Shown here: in pieces, positions 39,752 through 48,589 of the stretch | Position numbering within the stretch: the stretch's first letter is position 1 | Layout: every line of letters begins with the position of its first letter | From: Patulibacter brassicae | GTDB lineage: Bacteria > Actinomycetota > Thermoleophilia > Solirubrobacterales > Solirubrobacteraceae | Length of the DNA: 64,000 bases | Assembly (NCBI RefSeq): GCF_033949425.1 | Contig: NZ_JAXAVX010000015.1 | Coordinates: 1 to 64,000 of the forward strand | Direction: 5' to 3' | Translations under genes and position numbers: made by a program | Notes under the pieces: model-generated | The model's database searches: none | Told to the model about the DNA's origin: nothing | Seen by the model: the letters and a program-made list of their open reading frames with translations, nothing else

Positions 39752-42016
39752 ATGCGTCCGCTGCCCCCCGTGATCCGCCGCCGCGCCACCGCCGAGGACG
39801 GCTGGGTGATGGTCCCGGTCATCGCCCTGCTGGCGATCGGCCTCGCACTGAGCTTCGCCGCGCTGCTGCTCGTCGACCGCCAGACCCAGGCCGCGCAGCA
39901 GGAGCGCGTCGGCGACGCCGCGCAGACCCTCGCCGAGGGCGTCGCCACGGCGACCGCCGGCGTCCTGGCCAGCGACGAGAGCAACGCCGTCTGGACGACG
40001 CCGATGACGAGCTGCACGGTCGTCACCGGCGACCTCGGCGGCGCGCCGAGCGGGACGAGCCGGACGCTCGAGTCGAACGTCCGCACCGCGGTCAACGCGT
40101 ACTTCGACGCCAACGCCGCCAGCACCGACGGGCTCTCGGACTACGTCTCCCGCAACGGCCGCTCGACCGCCTGGCGCGTGCAGATCTGCCCCACCGACGA
40201 CAGCGCGACGGTCACCGACGCCCGCTGGGACGACGCGACGAAGCTCAAGCTCGCGTCGACCGCCGCGCTCCCGACGTGGCCCGCGAGCACCGCGAAGCGC
40301 ACCGGCCAGCTCGGCTCGCAGCCGACGCTCTGGGTCCGCGCCCAGGGCGATGTGCGGCGGACGTCCACCAGCGGCGGCGATCCGCAGTCGGGCGCCCGCG
40401 CCGTCGCGGCGAAGGTCCAGCGCGGTGCGACGATGTGGAATCCCGACACGTCGCTGGCGCTCGCCACCGGCAGCTTCGACAACGACCTCGGGGCCGTCAC
40501 CGGGCAGGTCCTCGGCACGCTCACCTCGACCCTCGGCCAGAAGGTGCTCGGCGGCGTCGCCGGGACGAAGGGCCTGCTCGGCAAGCGCGACGACCTGATC
40601 ACCGACGACCCGTCGAACCGCGCCTCGGACGGCAAGGCCGCCATCGGCGTGCGCTGCGGACTGCTCCAGGGCGCCGACGACACCGTCAAGGGGCTGCTCG
40701 GGAACGGGATCAACCTGCAGCAGCTCGATCTGAACCTCTGCCTCGGCGGGACCTTCGGCGGCCTGAACCAGCTGCTCGGGAAGACGGGCTTGAACGCCGT
40801 CACCGACCCGCTGCTCGGGACGAATCGGTACCGCAACCTCGACAACTACTCCGTCGCCCCGGCGCGCGCCGCGGAAGCCTTCAAGACCGAGGCGCAGACG
40901 GGCGACGTCGGCGGGTCCGGGCGCCTGCAGGGCGTCTACCGCAGCCAGATCGCCGGCAGCACGTACTCGCCCTCCTCCCCGAGCAGCGTCAGCGAGTGCA
41001 ACCTGCCGTGGAGCCAGATCTGGGGCGGCACGACCCGCGCCGACGGCACGCGGGCGCAGGACGGCACGGTCGTCTACATCGACCAGATCGGCAACGGCGA
41101 CCAGGCCTGCTCGATCGACGCCTCGCGCACCGTCGACGTCCGCGCGTTCGTCGTGAACAAGGGCCGGCTCGTCATCCGCGGCAAGGTCAATGGGATCGTC
41201 TACGCCCTCAACGGCCAGGAGTGCGCGTCGGCGGGCGCCGAGGGCTGCACGCAGCGCTACCGCGCCCAGCAGCCGACCCGCGAGGTCATCCGCGTCGAGG
41301 GGTACCGCCTCGCGGACGGCTCCTCGACCCGGGTCACCGGGGCGCTGTGGGCCGACGGCATCCGGAGCAAGGTCGGGATCTACCCCGGCGAGCAGCCGAC
41401 GACGCTCGGCGGCGCCCTCGGGCCGCTGCTGAGCTCCGTGGCCGCGCCGATCGACACGACCCTCTGCAGCCTGCCGATCCTCGGGCCGCTCGTGAACGGC
41501 CTCACGAACCTCCTCGGCGGCCTGCTGAGCGTCGTCACCGGCGGCACCGCCGAGGCGCGCCTGCCGGCCGGCGTCGCCGGTCCCCCGACCGGCGACGCGT
41601 CGTCCCAGGCCTGCGGCCTCGTCAAGGCGCTGGTCGGGGGCCTGGGCAACCTCCCGGGGCTCTCGTCGCTCATCTCCGCCAACGGCGGCGGCGGCAACGT
41701 CGGCTACACCTACGACCGCTGGCAGAAGTGCATCCCCGGCGTCCTGAACCTCTTCTGCGCCGGCCAGAACATGAACTGGCACAAGGTCGGCACCGGCACC
41801 GACACCGCGACGCTGCCGGCGGGCCTGCTGCAGGACCTGCTGAACAACGGCCCGGTGGGCAACCTCCAGCAGCTGCTGAACAGCCTGGCGGGCACCACGC
41901 CGACGATGCTCGTGCGCCGCACGGACTACATCCGCGCGGCCGCCGTCCGGGTGCCGGACAACGCCGCCATCGTAGGCGGGTCGTTCCGCAACGTCGGGCC
42001 GCTGGCCGCCGACTGA
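39752..42016 (+). CDS. Very large PilX/GspK-like minor pilin, cassette B
   Basis: A 754-residue paralogue of the 719-residue protein of cassette A. Leader ends AEDG, then WVMVPVIALLAIGLALSFAA, again with Pro at +5. Shared blocks are LWVRAQ, IGVRCGLLQG, LNLCLGGTFGGL, VYIDQIGNGDQAC and AFVVNKGRLVIRGKVNGIVY. A Gly/Leu-rich stretch (LGPLVNGLTNLLGGLLSVV) lies between Cys residues near 570-590. ATG 39752 is preferred because GAGG precedes it by 7 nt; GTG 39740, overlapping the previous stop, is possible (758 residues). Confidence 0.8.
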   Translation: MRPLPPVIRRRATAEDGWVMVPVIALLAIGLALSFAALLLVDRQTQAAQQERVGDAAQTLAEGVATATAGVLASDESNAVWTTPMTSCTVVTGDLGGAPSGTSRTLESNVRTAVNAYFDANAASTDGLSDYVSRNGRSTAWRVQICPTDDSATVTDARWDDATKLKLASTAALPTWPASTAKRTGQLGSQPTLWVRAQGDVRRTSTSGGDPQSGARAVAAKVQRGATMWNPDTSLALATGSFDNDLGAVTGQVLGTLTSTLGQKVLGGVAGTKGLLGKRDDLITDDPSNRASDGKAAIGVRCGLLQGADDTVKGLLGNGINLQQLDLNLCLGGTFGGLNQLLGKTGLNAVTDPLLGTNRYRNLDNYSVAPARAAEAFKTEAQTGDVGGSGRLQGVYRSQIAGSTYSPSSPSSVSECNLPWSQIWGGTTRADGTRAQDGTVVYIDQIGNGDQACSIDASRTVDVRAFVVNKGRLVIRGKVNGIVYALNGQECASAGAEGCTQRYRAQQPTREVIRVEGYRLADGSSTRVTGALWADGIRSKVGIYPGEQPTTLGGALGPLLSSVAAPIDTTLCSLPILGPLVNGLTNLLGGLLSVVTGGTAEARLPAGVAGPPTGDASSQACGLVKALVGGLGNLPGLSSLISANGGGGNVGYTYDRWQKCIPGVLNLFCAGQNMNWHKVGTGTDTATLPAGLLQDLLNNGPVGNLQQLLNSLAGTTPTMLVRRTDYIRAAAVRVPDNAAIVGGSFRNVGPLAAD

Positions 42017-42063
42017 GCCGGGCGGGGCGCCGGCCCGCGTCGGCCGGGTCGTCCCCGCCCGGC
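42017..42063 (+). terminator. Long hairpin after cassette B
   Basis: GCCGGGCGGGG (42017-42027) and CCCCGCCCGGC (42053-42063) form an 11-bp perfect stem enclosing a second CCGGCC/GGCCGG stem, beginning directly after the stop. No U-tract. Probable end of the minor-pilin transcript. Confidence 0.5.
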
Positions 42064-42115
42064 CCGGCCGGGCTCCGGACCGCCGCGCCCGCGAGCGCCC
42101 ACCCGCCATACTGGG

Positions 42116-42601
42116 GTGGTGCCGGCGATCCGCCTGATCATCCTCGCGTCGGTCGTCATCGTCGTCCTGGCGACGGTCGGCGCGCTCGCCCCGACGGCCG
42201 AGCGCGAGCCGGACCGCCCGGTCGGCGCGCCGCCGTCGAGCGCCGCGGGCGACCGCCGGACGAGCACGACCGTCTCGGCGAAGCTGCCGTCGAAGGAGCC
42301 GATCGAGGCGTCCGTCGGCGACACCGTCGTGCTCGAGCTCGCGCCGCCCGAGCGCGCCGAGGTGCTCGAGATCAAGAGCCTCTTCGTCCGCGAGTACCTC
42401 TCCGCCGACCAGCCGCGGACGCTGCGCGTCCTGCCGTTCCGGCCGGGCACGTTCCGCGTGCGGCTGCTCGAGGAGGACGAGACGATCGGCCGGATCGTCG
42501 TCGGCCCGCGCCGGTCCACGCCGCCGCCCGGGCGCTCCACCCCGGACGCGACGCCCGCCCCGGGCGATCCGACGCCGGCGAGCGTCCTCCCGCTCCCCTG
42601 A
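42116..42601 (+). CDS. Membrane-anchored protein with a possible cupredoxin-like domain
   Basis: A 161-residue protein with an N-terminal signal anchor (about 4-25), a short linker and an 80-residue beta domain (VSAKLPSKEPIEASVGDTVV to IGRIVVG) that looks like an immunoglobulin or cupredoxin-like sandwich without the copper-binding His/Cys. A Pro-rich tail follows. Two adjacent GTG codons (42116, 42119) may start it. CATACT lies 5-8 nt upstream, so the transcript may be leaderless. Function unknown. Confidence 0.65.
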   Translation: MVPAIRLIILASVVIVVLATVGALAPTAEREPDRPVGAPPSSAAGDRRTSTTVSAKLPSKEPIEASVGDTVVLELAPPERAEVLEIKSLFVREYLSADQPRTLRVLPFRPGTFRVRLLEEDETIGRIVVGPRRSTPPPGRSTPDATPAPGDPTPASVLPLP

Positions 42602-42637
42602 ACGACGGCGCCGCGCGACCCGGGCGTCCCGCGCGGG

Positions 42638-42856
42638 TCAGTCGGGGCGCTCGGCGGGGTTGGCCTGCGCGTCGTGGTCCGGGATCTCGGTCCCGGTGCC
42701 CTCGCACCACGGGCAGACGACCGCGTGCTGGGTGCCGCCCGCCCCGGACAGGAGCTTGCCCGTGCCGCGACAGGGTCCGCAGGTACGCGGACCGGCCTGC
42801 TCCTCCTGGGCCGGAGCCTTGCTCGCGGTCCGGCGTCGGGTGCCCTGGCCTGCCAT
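42638..42856 (-). CDS. Small DnaJ-type zinc-finger protein
   Basis: A 72-residue protein with two CxxCxGxG motifs (CGPCRGTG and CPWCEGTG) spaced as in one zinc site of the DnaJ cysteine-rich domain. The remainder is basic and disordered. Such small proteins are common in actinobacteria and of unknown role. A -10 element TATCCT lies 8 nt before the ATG. Confidence 0.75.
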   Translation of the reverse strand: MAGQGTRRRTASKAPAQEEQAGPRTCGPCRGTGKLLSGAGGTQHAVVCPWCEGTGTEIPDHDAQANPAERPD

Positions 42857-42864
42857 CGGCGCCG

Positions 42865-42870
42865 AGGATA
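42865..42870 (-). promoter_or_regulatory. -10 element TATCCT, leaderless-type promoter
   Basis: Minus-strand TATCCT ends 8 nt before ATG 42856 of the zinc-finger protein gene. Confidence 0.5.
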
Positions 42871-42951
42871 CGCGCGCCGCCGTCGCCGCCGTCGCGTCGT
42901 GCGCGAGACGGCGCTGCCGCCGACCAGGTCACCGCCCGGCGCGACGGGCCG

Positions 42952-42957
42952 TAGCCT
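42952..42957 (+). promoter_or_regulatory. -10 element TAGCCT, leaderless-type promoter
   Basis: TAGCCT ends 8 nt before ATG 42966 of gluQ. Confidence 0.45.
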
Positions 42958-42965
42958 CCCCTGGG

Positions 42966-43898
42966 ATGGGCGCGACCGACGGCCGCTACGCCCCGAGCCC
43001 GAGCGGGACCCTCCACCTCGGCAACCTGCGCACCGCGCTTCTGGCGTGGCTGCGCGCCCGCTCGACCGGCGGGGCCTTCCGCCTGCGCATCGACGACCTC
43101 GATCGGCAGCGCTCGCGCGCCGAGCACGAGGCCGGCCAGCTCGCCGACCTGCGCGCGCTCGGGATCGACTGGGACGGTCCGGTCCCGCGGCAGTCCACGC
43201 GGGACGCGGTCTACGCCGCGGCGTTCGAGCGCCTTCGCGAGGCGGACCTCGCCTACCCCTGCTGGTGCACCCGCGCGGAGATCCGCGAGGCCGCCGCCGC
43301 CCCCCACGGCCCCGGCGCCGAGGGCCGCTACCCCGGCACCTGCCGCGACCTCGACGCGGCGGGCCGCGACGCCCGCGCCGCCGCGGCCGGCGGTCGTCCT
43401 CCCGCGTGGCGCGTGCGGGCCGACGGCGCCGAGCGGACGATCGAGGACCTCGTGCTCGGGCCCGTGCACGGGATCGTCGACGACGTCGTGGTCCGCCGTG
43501 GCGACGGGACCTTCGCGTACCACCTCGCGGTCGTCCTCGACGACCACGAGCAGGGCGTGCGGGAGGTCGTCCGCGGCGCCGACCTCGCCGACAGCGCACC
43601 GACGCAGGCGTGGCTGGCGGAGCTCCTCGACGTCACCGTGCCCCGCTACGCGCACGTGCCGCTCGTCCTGGGTCCCGACGGCCGGCGCCTGGCCAAGCGC
43701 GACGGCGCGGTCACCCTGGAGGACCGACGGGCCCTCGGCGAGACCGCGGAGGACGTCCGCGCCGCGCTCCTGTCCAGCGTCGGGCTCTGCGCGCCGGACG
43801 AGCGCCCGCCGATCGCCGACCTCCTCGCCCGCTTCGACCTCGCGGCCATCCGCGGTCGAGGACCGACGCGCTGGGACCCCGCCGGCGGGCCGCTCTGA
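42966..43898 (+). CDS. gluQ: Glutamyl-Q tRNA(Asp) synthetase
   Basis: A 310-residue paralogue of the glutamyl-tRNA synthetase catalytic domain, which loads glutamate onto queuosine at position 34 of tRNA(Asp). RYAPSPSGTLHLGNLRTALL (about 7-26) contains the HIGH-type signature HLGN. The zinc site CWC...Y...C (CWCTRAEI and RYPGTC) is complete. The KMSKS equivalent is RRLAKRDGAVTL. No anticodon-binding domain, as expected for GluQ. Short length and zinc motif separate it from GltX. Confidence 0.93.
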   Translation: MGATDGRYAPSPSGTLHLGNLRTALLAWLRARSTGGAFRLRIDDLDRQRSRAEHEAGQLADLRALGIDWDGPVPRQSTRDAVYAAAFERLREADLAYPCWCTRAEIREAAAAPHGPGAEGRYPGTCRDLDAAGRDARAAAAGGRPPAWRVRADGAERTIEDLVLGPVHGIVDDVVVRRGDGTFAYHLAVVLDDHEQGVREVVRGADLADSAPTQAWLAELLDVTVPRYAHVPLVLGPDGRRLAKRDGAVTLEDRRALGETAEDVRAALLSSVGLCAPDERPPIADLLARFDLAAIRGRGPTRWDPAGGPL

Positions 43899-43975
43899 AG
43901 GCACCCACCCTCCGGACAACCCGACGCCCGGGGTCGGGGACGCCATCGCGCCCGCCCGTGCGGGAGAATGCAGGG

Positions 43976-44386
43976 GTGTTCTCGCCGGTCCGGATCGTCC
44001 GCTTCTGGCTCCCGCTGCTGATCTTCGCGATCGGCGCGGCGATGCTCATCATCAGCCCCGACATCGTCGGCATCGAGGGCGCGGCCCTCATGCTGGGCGG
44101 CGGCCTGGGCGTCGCGGTCTCCAACCGCCTGCACCGGATCGGGCTGAAGGGCGAGCAGGAGCGCGACCAGGAGAGCGACCAGCGCGCGTTCCTCGCCCGC
44201 TACGGCGTGTGGCCCGACGAGGCGTCCCCGGAGGTCCTGGCCCAGGCCCGGCGCGACGGCGTGCTGCCCGAGCAGGACGAGGACGACGACGAGGCGGCGA
44301 TGTCGCCCGGCCAGGCGGCGGTCAGCGCCATGCGGCCCCAGTTCCGCAGCGGCGAGGTCCCGCGCCGGCGCCGCACGCGCCAGTAG
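43976..44386 (+). CDS. Small membrane protein of unknown function
   Basis: A 136-residue protein with two TM helices near the N-terminus (about 9-25 and 30-48) and a charged cytoplasmic tail rich in Asp/Glu (EQDEDDDEAAMS) ending in a basic RRRRTRQ. I do not recognise a family. The GTG start has GAGAAT 6 nt upstream, a poor -10 box. Its TAG stop forms part of the likely -10 element of the RNase D gene. Confidence 0.65.
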   Translation: MFSPVRIVRFWLPLLIFAIGAAMLIISPDIVGIEGAALMLGGGLGVAVSNRLHRIGLKGEQERDQESDQRAFLARYGVWPDEASPEVLAQARRDGVLPEQDEDDDEAAMSPGQAAVSAMRPQFRSGEVPRRRRTRQ

Positions 44387-44389
44387 GCT
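44384..44389 (+). promoter_or_regulatory. -10 element TAGGCT, leaderless-type promoter of the RNase D gene
   Basis: TAGGCT ends 8 nt before GTG 44398. Its first three bases are the stop codon of the preceding gene. Confidence 0.45.
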
Positions 44390-44397
44390 CGCGGGGA

Positions 44398-45564
44398 GTG
44401 CCCCGCCCCACCGACACCATCGTCCAGGAGCTCGCCGACGCCGCCCGCGCCAGCGGCCGGCTCGGGATCGACACCGAGTTCGTCGGCGAGGGCCGGTACC
44501 GGCCGCTGCTGTGCCTCGCCCAGGTCGCCGTCGACACGCCGTCGGGCGGCGTGCGGATCGAGCTGCTGGACCCGATCGAGGACGAGTTCGACCCGACCCC
44601 CCTCGCGGAGGTCCTCGCGGACCCGGAGGTCGAGATCGTCCTGCACGCCGCACGACAGGACGTGGCGCTGCTGAAGCGCACGTGGTCGACCGACGTGCGC
44701 AACGTCTTCGACACGCAGGTGGCCGCGGGGTTCGCCGGGCTGCGCGCGCAGATGGGCTACGACGCCCTCCTGCGGGAGGTGCTCCGCGTGAAGCTCCAGA
44801 AGTCGGCGAGCTTCACCCGCTGGGAGCAGCGGCCGCTCTCCGAGGAGCAGCGTCGCTACGCCGCCGAGGACGTCCAGCACCTGCTGCAGCTCGCCGTCGC
44901 GCTGCAGAACCGGCTCGTCGACCTCGGCCGGCTCGACTGGGCGATCGAGGAGTGCCGCCCGCTCGAGGACGTCCGCGACAGCCGCGAGCCGACCGACCTC
45001 TTCCCGCGCCTCCCGCGCGTGGACCGGCTCGATCCGGGCCAGCGGGCCGTCGCGTTCTCGCTCCTCGTGTGGCGGGAGGAGACGGCCGCCCAGGTCGACC
45101 GGCCGCCGTCGACGGTCCTCCAGGACCAGACGCTCGTCGAGCTCGCCAAGCGCCGTCCCACGTCCCGCGACCGGCTCAAGCAGATCCGCGGGCTCTCGGA
45201 GGCGACGCTCCACCGCCGCGGCGACTCGCTGCTGGAGGCGATCGCTCGCGGTCGCGAGGCCGAGCCGATCCCCGTGACGATCGAGCGCCCGCCCCGCACC
45301 GATCCGGCGGACCCGGCCCTCGTCGTCCTCGCGGAGACCCTCGTGCGCACCCGCGCGGAGGAGGAGCACCTCGCCTACGAGCTCCTCGCCTCCCGCAGCG
45401 ACCTGCAGCGGATCATCACCTCGTGGCGCGACGGGCGCGAGGACGACGGCATCCGCACGCTCCAGGGCTGGCGCGGGCAGCTCGTGGGCGGCGACGTGCT
45501 CGACCTGCTCGAGGGTCGCGCGTCCCTGCGCGTCGCCGACGGACGCGTCGCCGTCGATCGCTGA
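44398..45564 (+). CDS. rnd: Ribonuclease D family 3'-5' exonuclease
   Basis: A 388-residue protein. The DEDDy catalytic residues are all visible: IDTEF (Asp and Glu), HAARQDVALL (Asp), FDTQVAAG and RYAAEDVQHLLQL (Tyr and Asp). An HRDC domain follows (about 245-320, DQTLVELAKRRPTSRDRLKQ). RNase D trims 3' ends of tRNA precursors and other small RNAs. Length and domain order match the family. GTG start 8 nt after a -10 element. Confidence 0.94.
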   Translation: MPRPTDTIVQELADAARASGRLGIDTEFVGEGRYRPLLCLAQVAVDTPSGGVRIELLDPIEDEFDPTPLAEVLADPEVEIVLHAARQDVALLKRTWSTDVRNVFDTQVAAGFAGLRAQMGYDALLREVLRVKLQKSASFTRWEQRPLSEEQRRYAAEDVQHLLQLAVALQNRLVDLGRLDWAIEECRPLEDVRDSREPTDLFPRLPRVDRLDPGQRAVAFSLLVWREETAAQVDRPPSTVLQDQTLVELAKRRPTSRDRLKQIRGLSEATLHRRGDSLLEAIARGREAEPIPVTIERPPRTDPADPALVVLAETLVRTRAEEEHLAYELLASRSDLQRIITSWRDGREDDGIRTLQGWRGQLVGGDVLDLLEGRASLRVADGRVAVDR

Positions 45565-45703
45565 CCGCGTCCCGAGCGCGCGCCGGCCGTCGCGGCGACG
45601 CTCGCACGCGCTCGGACGGGTGGGCCCGAGCCGGTCGCGGCCGGTTCGCCGGCCGGCCGACGCACGGGCCGCCGCGGCCAGCGGCGACCCGGCGTGCCCG
45701 GGG

Positions 45704-46498
45704 CTACTCCGCGGCGGCGACCCGCGCCTCGGCGAGCTTGCGTCGCAACCGGCGGATCTCGTCTCGCGCCTCGTCGAGCGCCGCCTGGAGGACCTGTCGC
45801 TCGGCCTGCTCCGACGGCGGACCCTCGTCGCCGCCCGGCAGGGCGACCAGCCGCGCGGTGGCGCCCTGTCGCGAGGTCGCCGGCGCCGGCGGTCGACCGC
45901 CACCGGCGGCGAGACGCTCGGTCAGCGCGGCCGCGCCACGGCCACGCCGCCCACCGGCCCACCGCTCGACGCCGACGTGCTCGTCGCGGCGACGCAGCGG
46001 ACGCACCGTCGCCGGCGGCCCGTCCGCGAGCCGACCGGCGAGGACCTCGAGGGCCCGCGGCCCGTAGCGCCCCGCCCGGTCGAGGATCAGCGGATGGGCG
46101 CGCGGATCGGCGCGCTCGTCGACGCCCGGCCACCAGATCCGGGCCGCGCCGCCGAAGACGCCGAGCTGCGGCGGCAGCGCCGCGGAGAGCGCCCGGCTCG
46201 CCGGGCCGGTCCGGATCGCGCGGAGGGCGACGTTGCGACCGAGCGCCTCGCGGACGCGGCGCACGTCGAACGCCGGCCGGTCCTCGCCCGGCCGCGTCGA
46301 CAGGCACACGAGGACCGCGTCGCGGTCCGGGTCCAGGACCTCCTCGGCGAGGGCGAGCCCGGCCTCCTCGCTCGCGACGACCGCGATGCCGAGGTCGACG
46401 GGGCGCGGCGAGCGCGTCGCCGGGCGCCGGGACCGGCGGCCCGTCCTCGGCGGCGCGGTGGCACCGGCGGTGGGCACGTCGATCGGGTCGTGACGCAT
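45704..46498 (-). CDS. Protein of unknown function with an RIWWPG motif and C-terminal coiled coil
   Basis: A 264-residue protein. A basic N-terminal 30 residues is followed by an alpha/beta domain (about 35-155) containing DAVLVCLSTRPG, then LPPQLGVFGGAARIWWPGVD and DPRAHPLILD. After a Gly/Arg/Pro-rich linker comes a C-terminal coiled coil (about 230-264). Domains with a GGAxRIWWPG signature occur in other actinobacterial proteins, but I cannot name the family with confidence. GGGAGG lies 4 nt before the ATG. It converges on the RNase D gene and is transcribed away from the MprF-like gene end. Confidence 0.6.
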   Translation of the reverse strand: MRHDPIDVPTAGATAPPRTGRRSRRPATRSPRPVDLGIAVVASEEAGLALAEEVLDPDRDAVLVCLSTRPGEDRPAFDVRRVREALGRNVALRAIRTGPASRALSAALPPQLGVFGGAARIWWPGVDERADPRAHPLILDRAGRYGPRALEVLAGRLADGPPATVRPLRRRDEHVGVERWAGGRRGRGAAALTERLAAGGGRPPAPATSRQGATARLVALPGGDEGPPSEQAERQVLQAALDEARDEIRRLRRKLAEARVAAAE

Positions 46499-46569
46499 GG
46501 GGCCTCCCAGGCGGGAAGGGATGGTCGGAGCAGAGCGCCGGCGCGTTCCCGGACGCTCCGTGGCGGACC

Positions 46570-48384
46570 CTAGACGGTGCGCCGGTCACCAACCGCCGGA
46601 CCGTGGATCCGCCGCCCTCGCGCGTCGCGCAGCCGCTCGCGCAGGGCGGTCCACGCCGCGGGCGGGCGCAGCTGGCCCTCGACGACCATCGCCGCCCACA
46701 TCGTCTGCAGCTGACGGCGGCGCCCGTCGTAGAGCATGTAGCGCGGCACCCACTCGGGCCGGAACTTCTGGTTGAAGCGGTGGAGCCGCTCGATCTGGAA
46801 GAACCGGTCGAGGACGAGCACCACGCGCCCCATCACCCGCTGGAACGGCGTGGCCGGCTCGTGGATCCAGCCGCGGTAGGCCGCGAAGTTCAGCGAGACC
46901 CGCTCGAGCCCGAGCTCCGCGGCCCGCTCGATCATCCGCACGACGAGGAAGTCGACGACCCCGTTGGGCAGGCCGCGCTCGTGCGGCGTGCTGGAGAGCG
47001 ACCAGCAGCGGCCCGCGGGGGTCGGCACGACGTGGACGAAGGCCCGGACCCGCCCGTCGCCGTCGCGCGCGAGGACCCCCAGCGAGCTCGAGGCCGCCGG
47101 ATCGCTCAGCGGCAGCTCCATGACGAAGCCGTGCGCCGCCTTCTCGCCCCAGGCGGCGATGACGTCGGCGACCTGCCGGCGCGTCGGCGCATCGAGGTCG
47201 CCGAGGCGCGCCACCTCCGCCCGGTAGCCCGCGCGCTCGACCCGGCCGACCGCCTGGCGGACCTTCTTCATCGGCCGTCCCTCGAGCGTGAACGCGGACG
47301 GCCGCACGACCGCCTCGTCGCCGACGTACATCGCCTTCAGCGGACGGCCGGCGACGCCGCGCGCCACCGTCCGCCGCGCGAGCTCCTCCGATGCGCCGAG
47401 GATCGCCATCGGCAGCCCGTGCTGGTCGGCGACCCCGCGCAGCTCGTCGAGCAGGTCGTCGACGGCGTCGTCGGGCCCGGAGGGCGCCCCGCCGACGAAG
47501 AGCACCCCGGCGGCCACGGAGCACGTTCCCGCCGCGCGCCCGTCGACGCTGACGCGCGGGACGAGGTCGGTCCGCCGCGCGAACCCGCTCAGCGTGTCGG
47601 TGCCGTGCGCGGCGATCAGGGCGTCGGCGCGGCGACGGTCGCCGAGGGCCGCCTCGAGCGGACCACGCCGGAACGCGTTCCACAGCGCCAGGAGCAGCAC
47701 GGTGACGGCGGTCAGCGAGAGCGCCTCCGGCAGCCAGGCGAGCAGGTCGGGCATCGGCAGGGCGGTCTCGCGGGTCAGCGTGAGCTGGAGGAGCGCCTCG
47801 TGGACGAGCGTGCCCAGCGAGGGCTCGAGGCCCTCGCGCCACGTCACCGCCGCCAGCACGCCGACCGTCACGACGAGCAGCGACCCGAGGGCCCCGACGA
47901 CCGAGGCCACGGCGGACGTCCGCCGGCCGACCGGCTCGACGTCGAAGGCGTCGCGCGTGCCCCAGAGGACCGCGGCGATCCCGGCGGTCGCCGCGGCCGT
48001 CGCGAGGTCGAGGCCCTTGGCGACGTTCAGCGCCGCCAGCACCGTCAGCGCGCCCACCGCGAGCTCGAGCGCCCGGCGGTGGCGCCGCGCCAGGTAGCGG
48101 CCCGTCAGGACGAGCACGACCCCGGCCGGCACCGCGAGCGTCCGCGCCAGCTCGGGGACCCCGCCGCCGACGACCTCGCGCAGCAGCGCCATCCGCCCGT
48201 CGTCGGCCGGGCTCACCGCCGACGCGAGGTTCGCGATGCCCGAGAGCAGCGCCGCGCCGCCCGCCACGAGCGGGACGTGGCGCCGCCACCGCTCGCCGCG
48301 CGTGAGGCGCAGGAGCACGGCCAGGACGAGCACGAGCAGCCCGAGCGCGAGGAGGGCCGTCAGGAGGCTGGAGCGCGGAAGCAC
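46570..48384 (-). CDS. MprF/LysX-like phosphatidylglycerol lysyltransferase-type membrane protein
   Basis: A 604-residue protein with about eight N-terminal TM helices (to about residue 240) and a C-terminal cytoplasmic DUF2156 domain of two GNAT folds. Conserved blocks are VDGRAAGTCSVAAGVLFVGG, RPMKKVRQAVGRVERAGY and VSLNFAAYRGWIHEP, and the C-terminal RFNQKFRPEWVPRYMLYDGR is a hallmark of this family. MprF proteins transfer aminoacyl groups (often Lys) to phosphatidylglycerol and flip the product, reducing surface charge. Whether this one carries the flippase function is not known. GTG start; the first helix is close to the N-terminus. Confidence 0.87.
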   Translation of the reverse strand: MLPRSSLLTALLALGLLVLVLAVLLRLTRGERWRRHVPLVAGGAALLSGIANLASAVSPADDGRMALLREVVGGGVPELARTLAVPAGVVLVLTGRYLARRHRRALELAVGALTVLAALNVAKGLDLATAAATAGIAAVLWGTRDAFDVEPVGRRTSAVASVVGALGSLLVVTVGVLAAVTWREGLEPSLGTLVHEALLQLTLTRETALPMPDLLAWLPEALSLTAVTVLLLALWNAFRRGPLEAALGDRRRADALIAAHGTDTLSGFARRTDLVPRVSVDGRAAGTCSVAAGVLFVGGAPSGPDDAVDDLLDELRGVADQHGLPMAILGASEELARRTVARGVAGRPLKAMYVGDEAVVRPSAFTLEGRPMKKVRQAVGRVERAGYRAEVARLGDLDAPTRRQVADVIAAWGEKAAHGFVMELPLSDPAASSSLGVLARDGDGRVRAFVHVVPTPAGRCWSLSSTPHERGLPNGVVDFLVVRMIERAAELGLERVSLNFAAYRGWIHEPATPFQRVMGRVVLVLDRFFQIERLHRFNQKFRPEWVPRYMLYDGRRRQLQTMWAAMVVEGQLRPPAAWTALRERLRDARGRRIHGPAVGDRRTV

Positions 48385-48521
48385 GCGCGGGAGCGTGACG
48401 GCCGTGCCTCAAGATCGCCTGCAAGTGGCCGGGCGCCAGACCGATGGACGAGCGGCCGTTCCCTCCCCCCGGTGCGACGGGGATCCACCGAACGGGCGAG
48501 GGCGACGCCGCGGACGGACGG

Positions 48522-48527
48522 TAGGAT
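48522..48527 (+). promoter_or_regulatory. Candidate -10 element TAGGAT of the biotin operon
   Basis: TAGGAT lies 62 bp before ATG 48590 of bioB in the 205-bp divergent interval with the MprF-like gene. No -35 box or BirA-type operator could be identified. Confidence 0.3.
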
Positions 48528-48589
48528 CACGCGCCATCGGTCGCGTCCGCGCGGCCCTCTGTCGCTCGACCTGCCGATCCGGAGACCCG

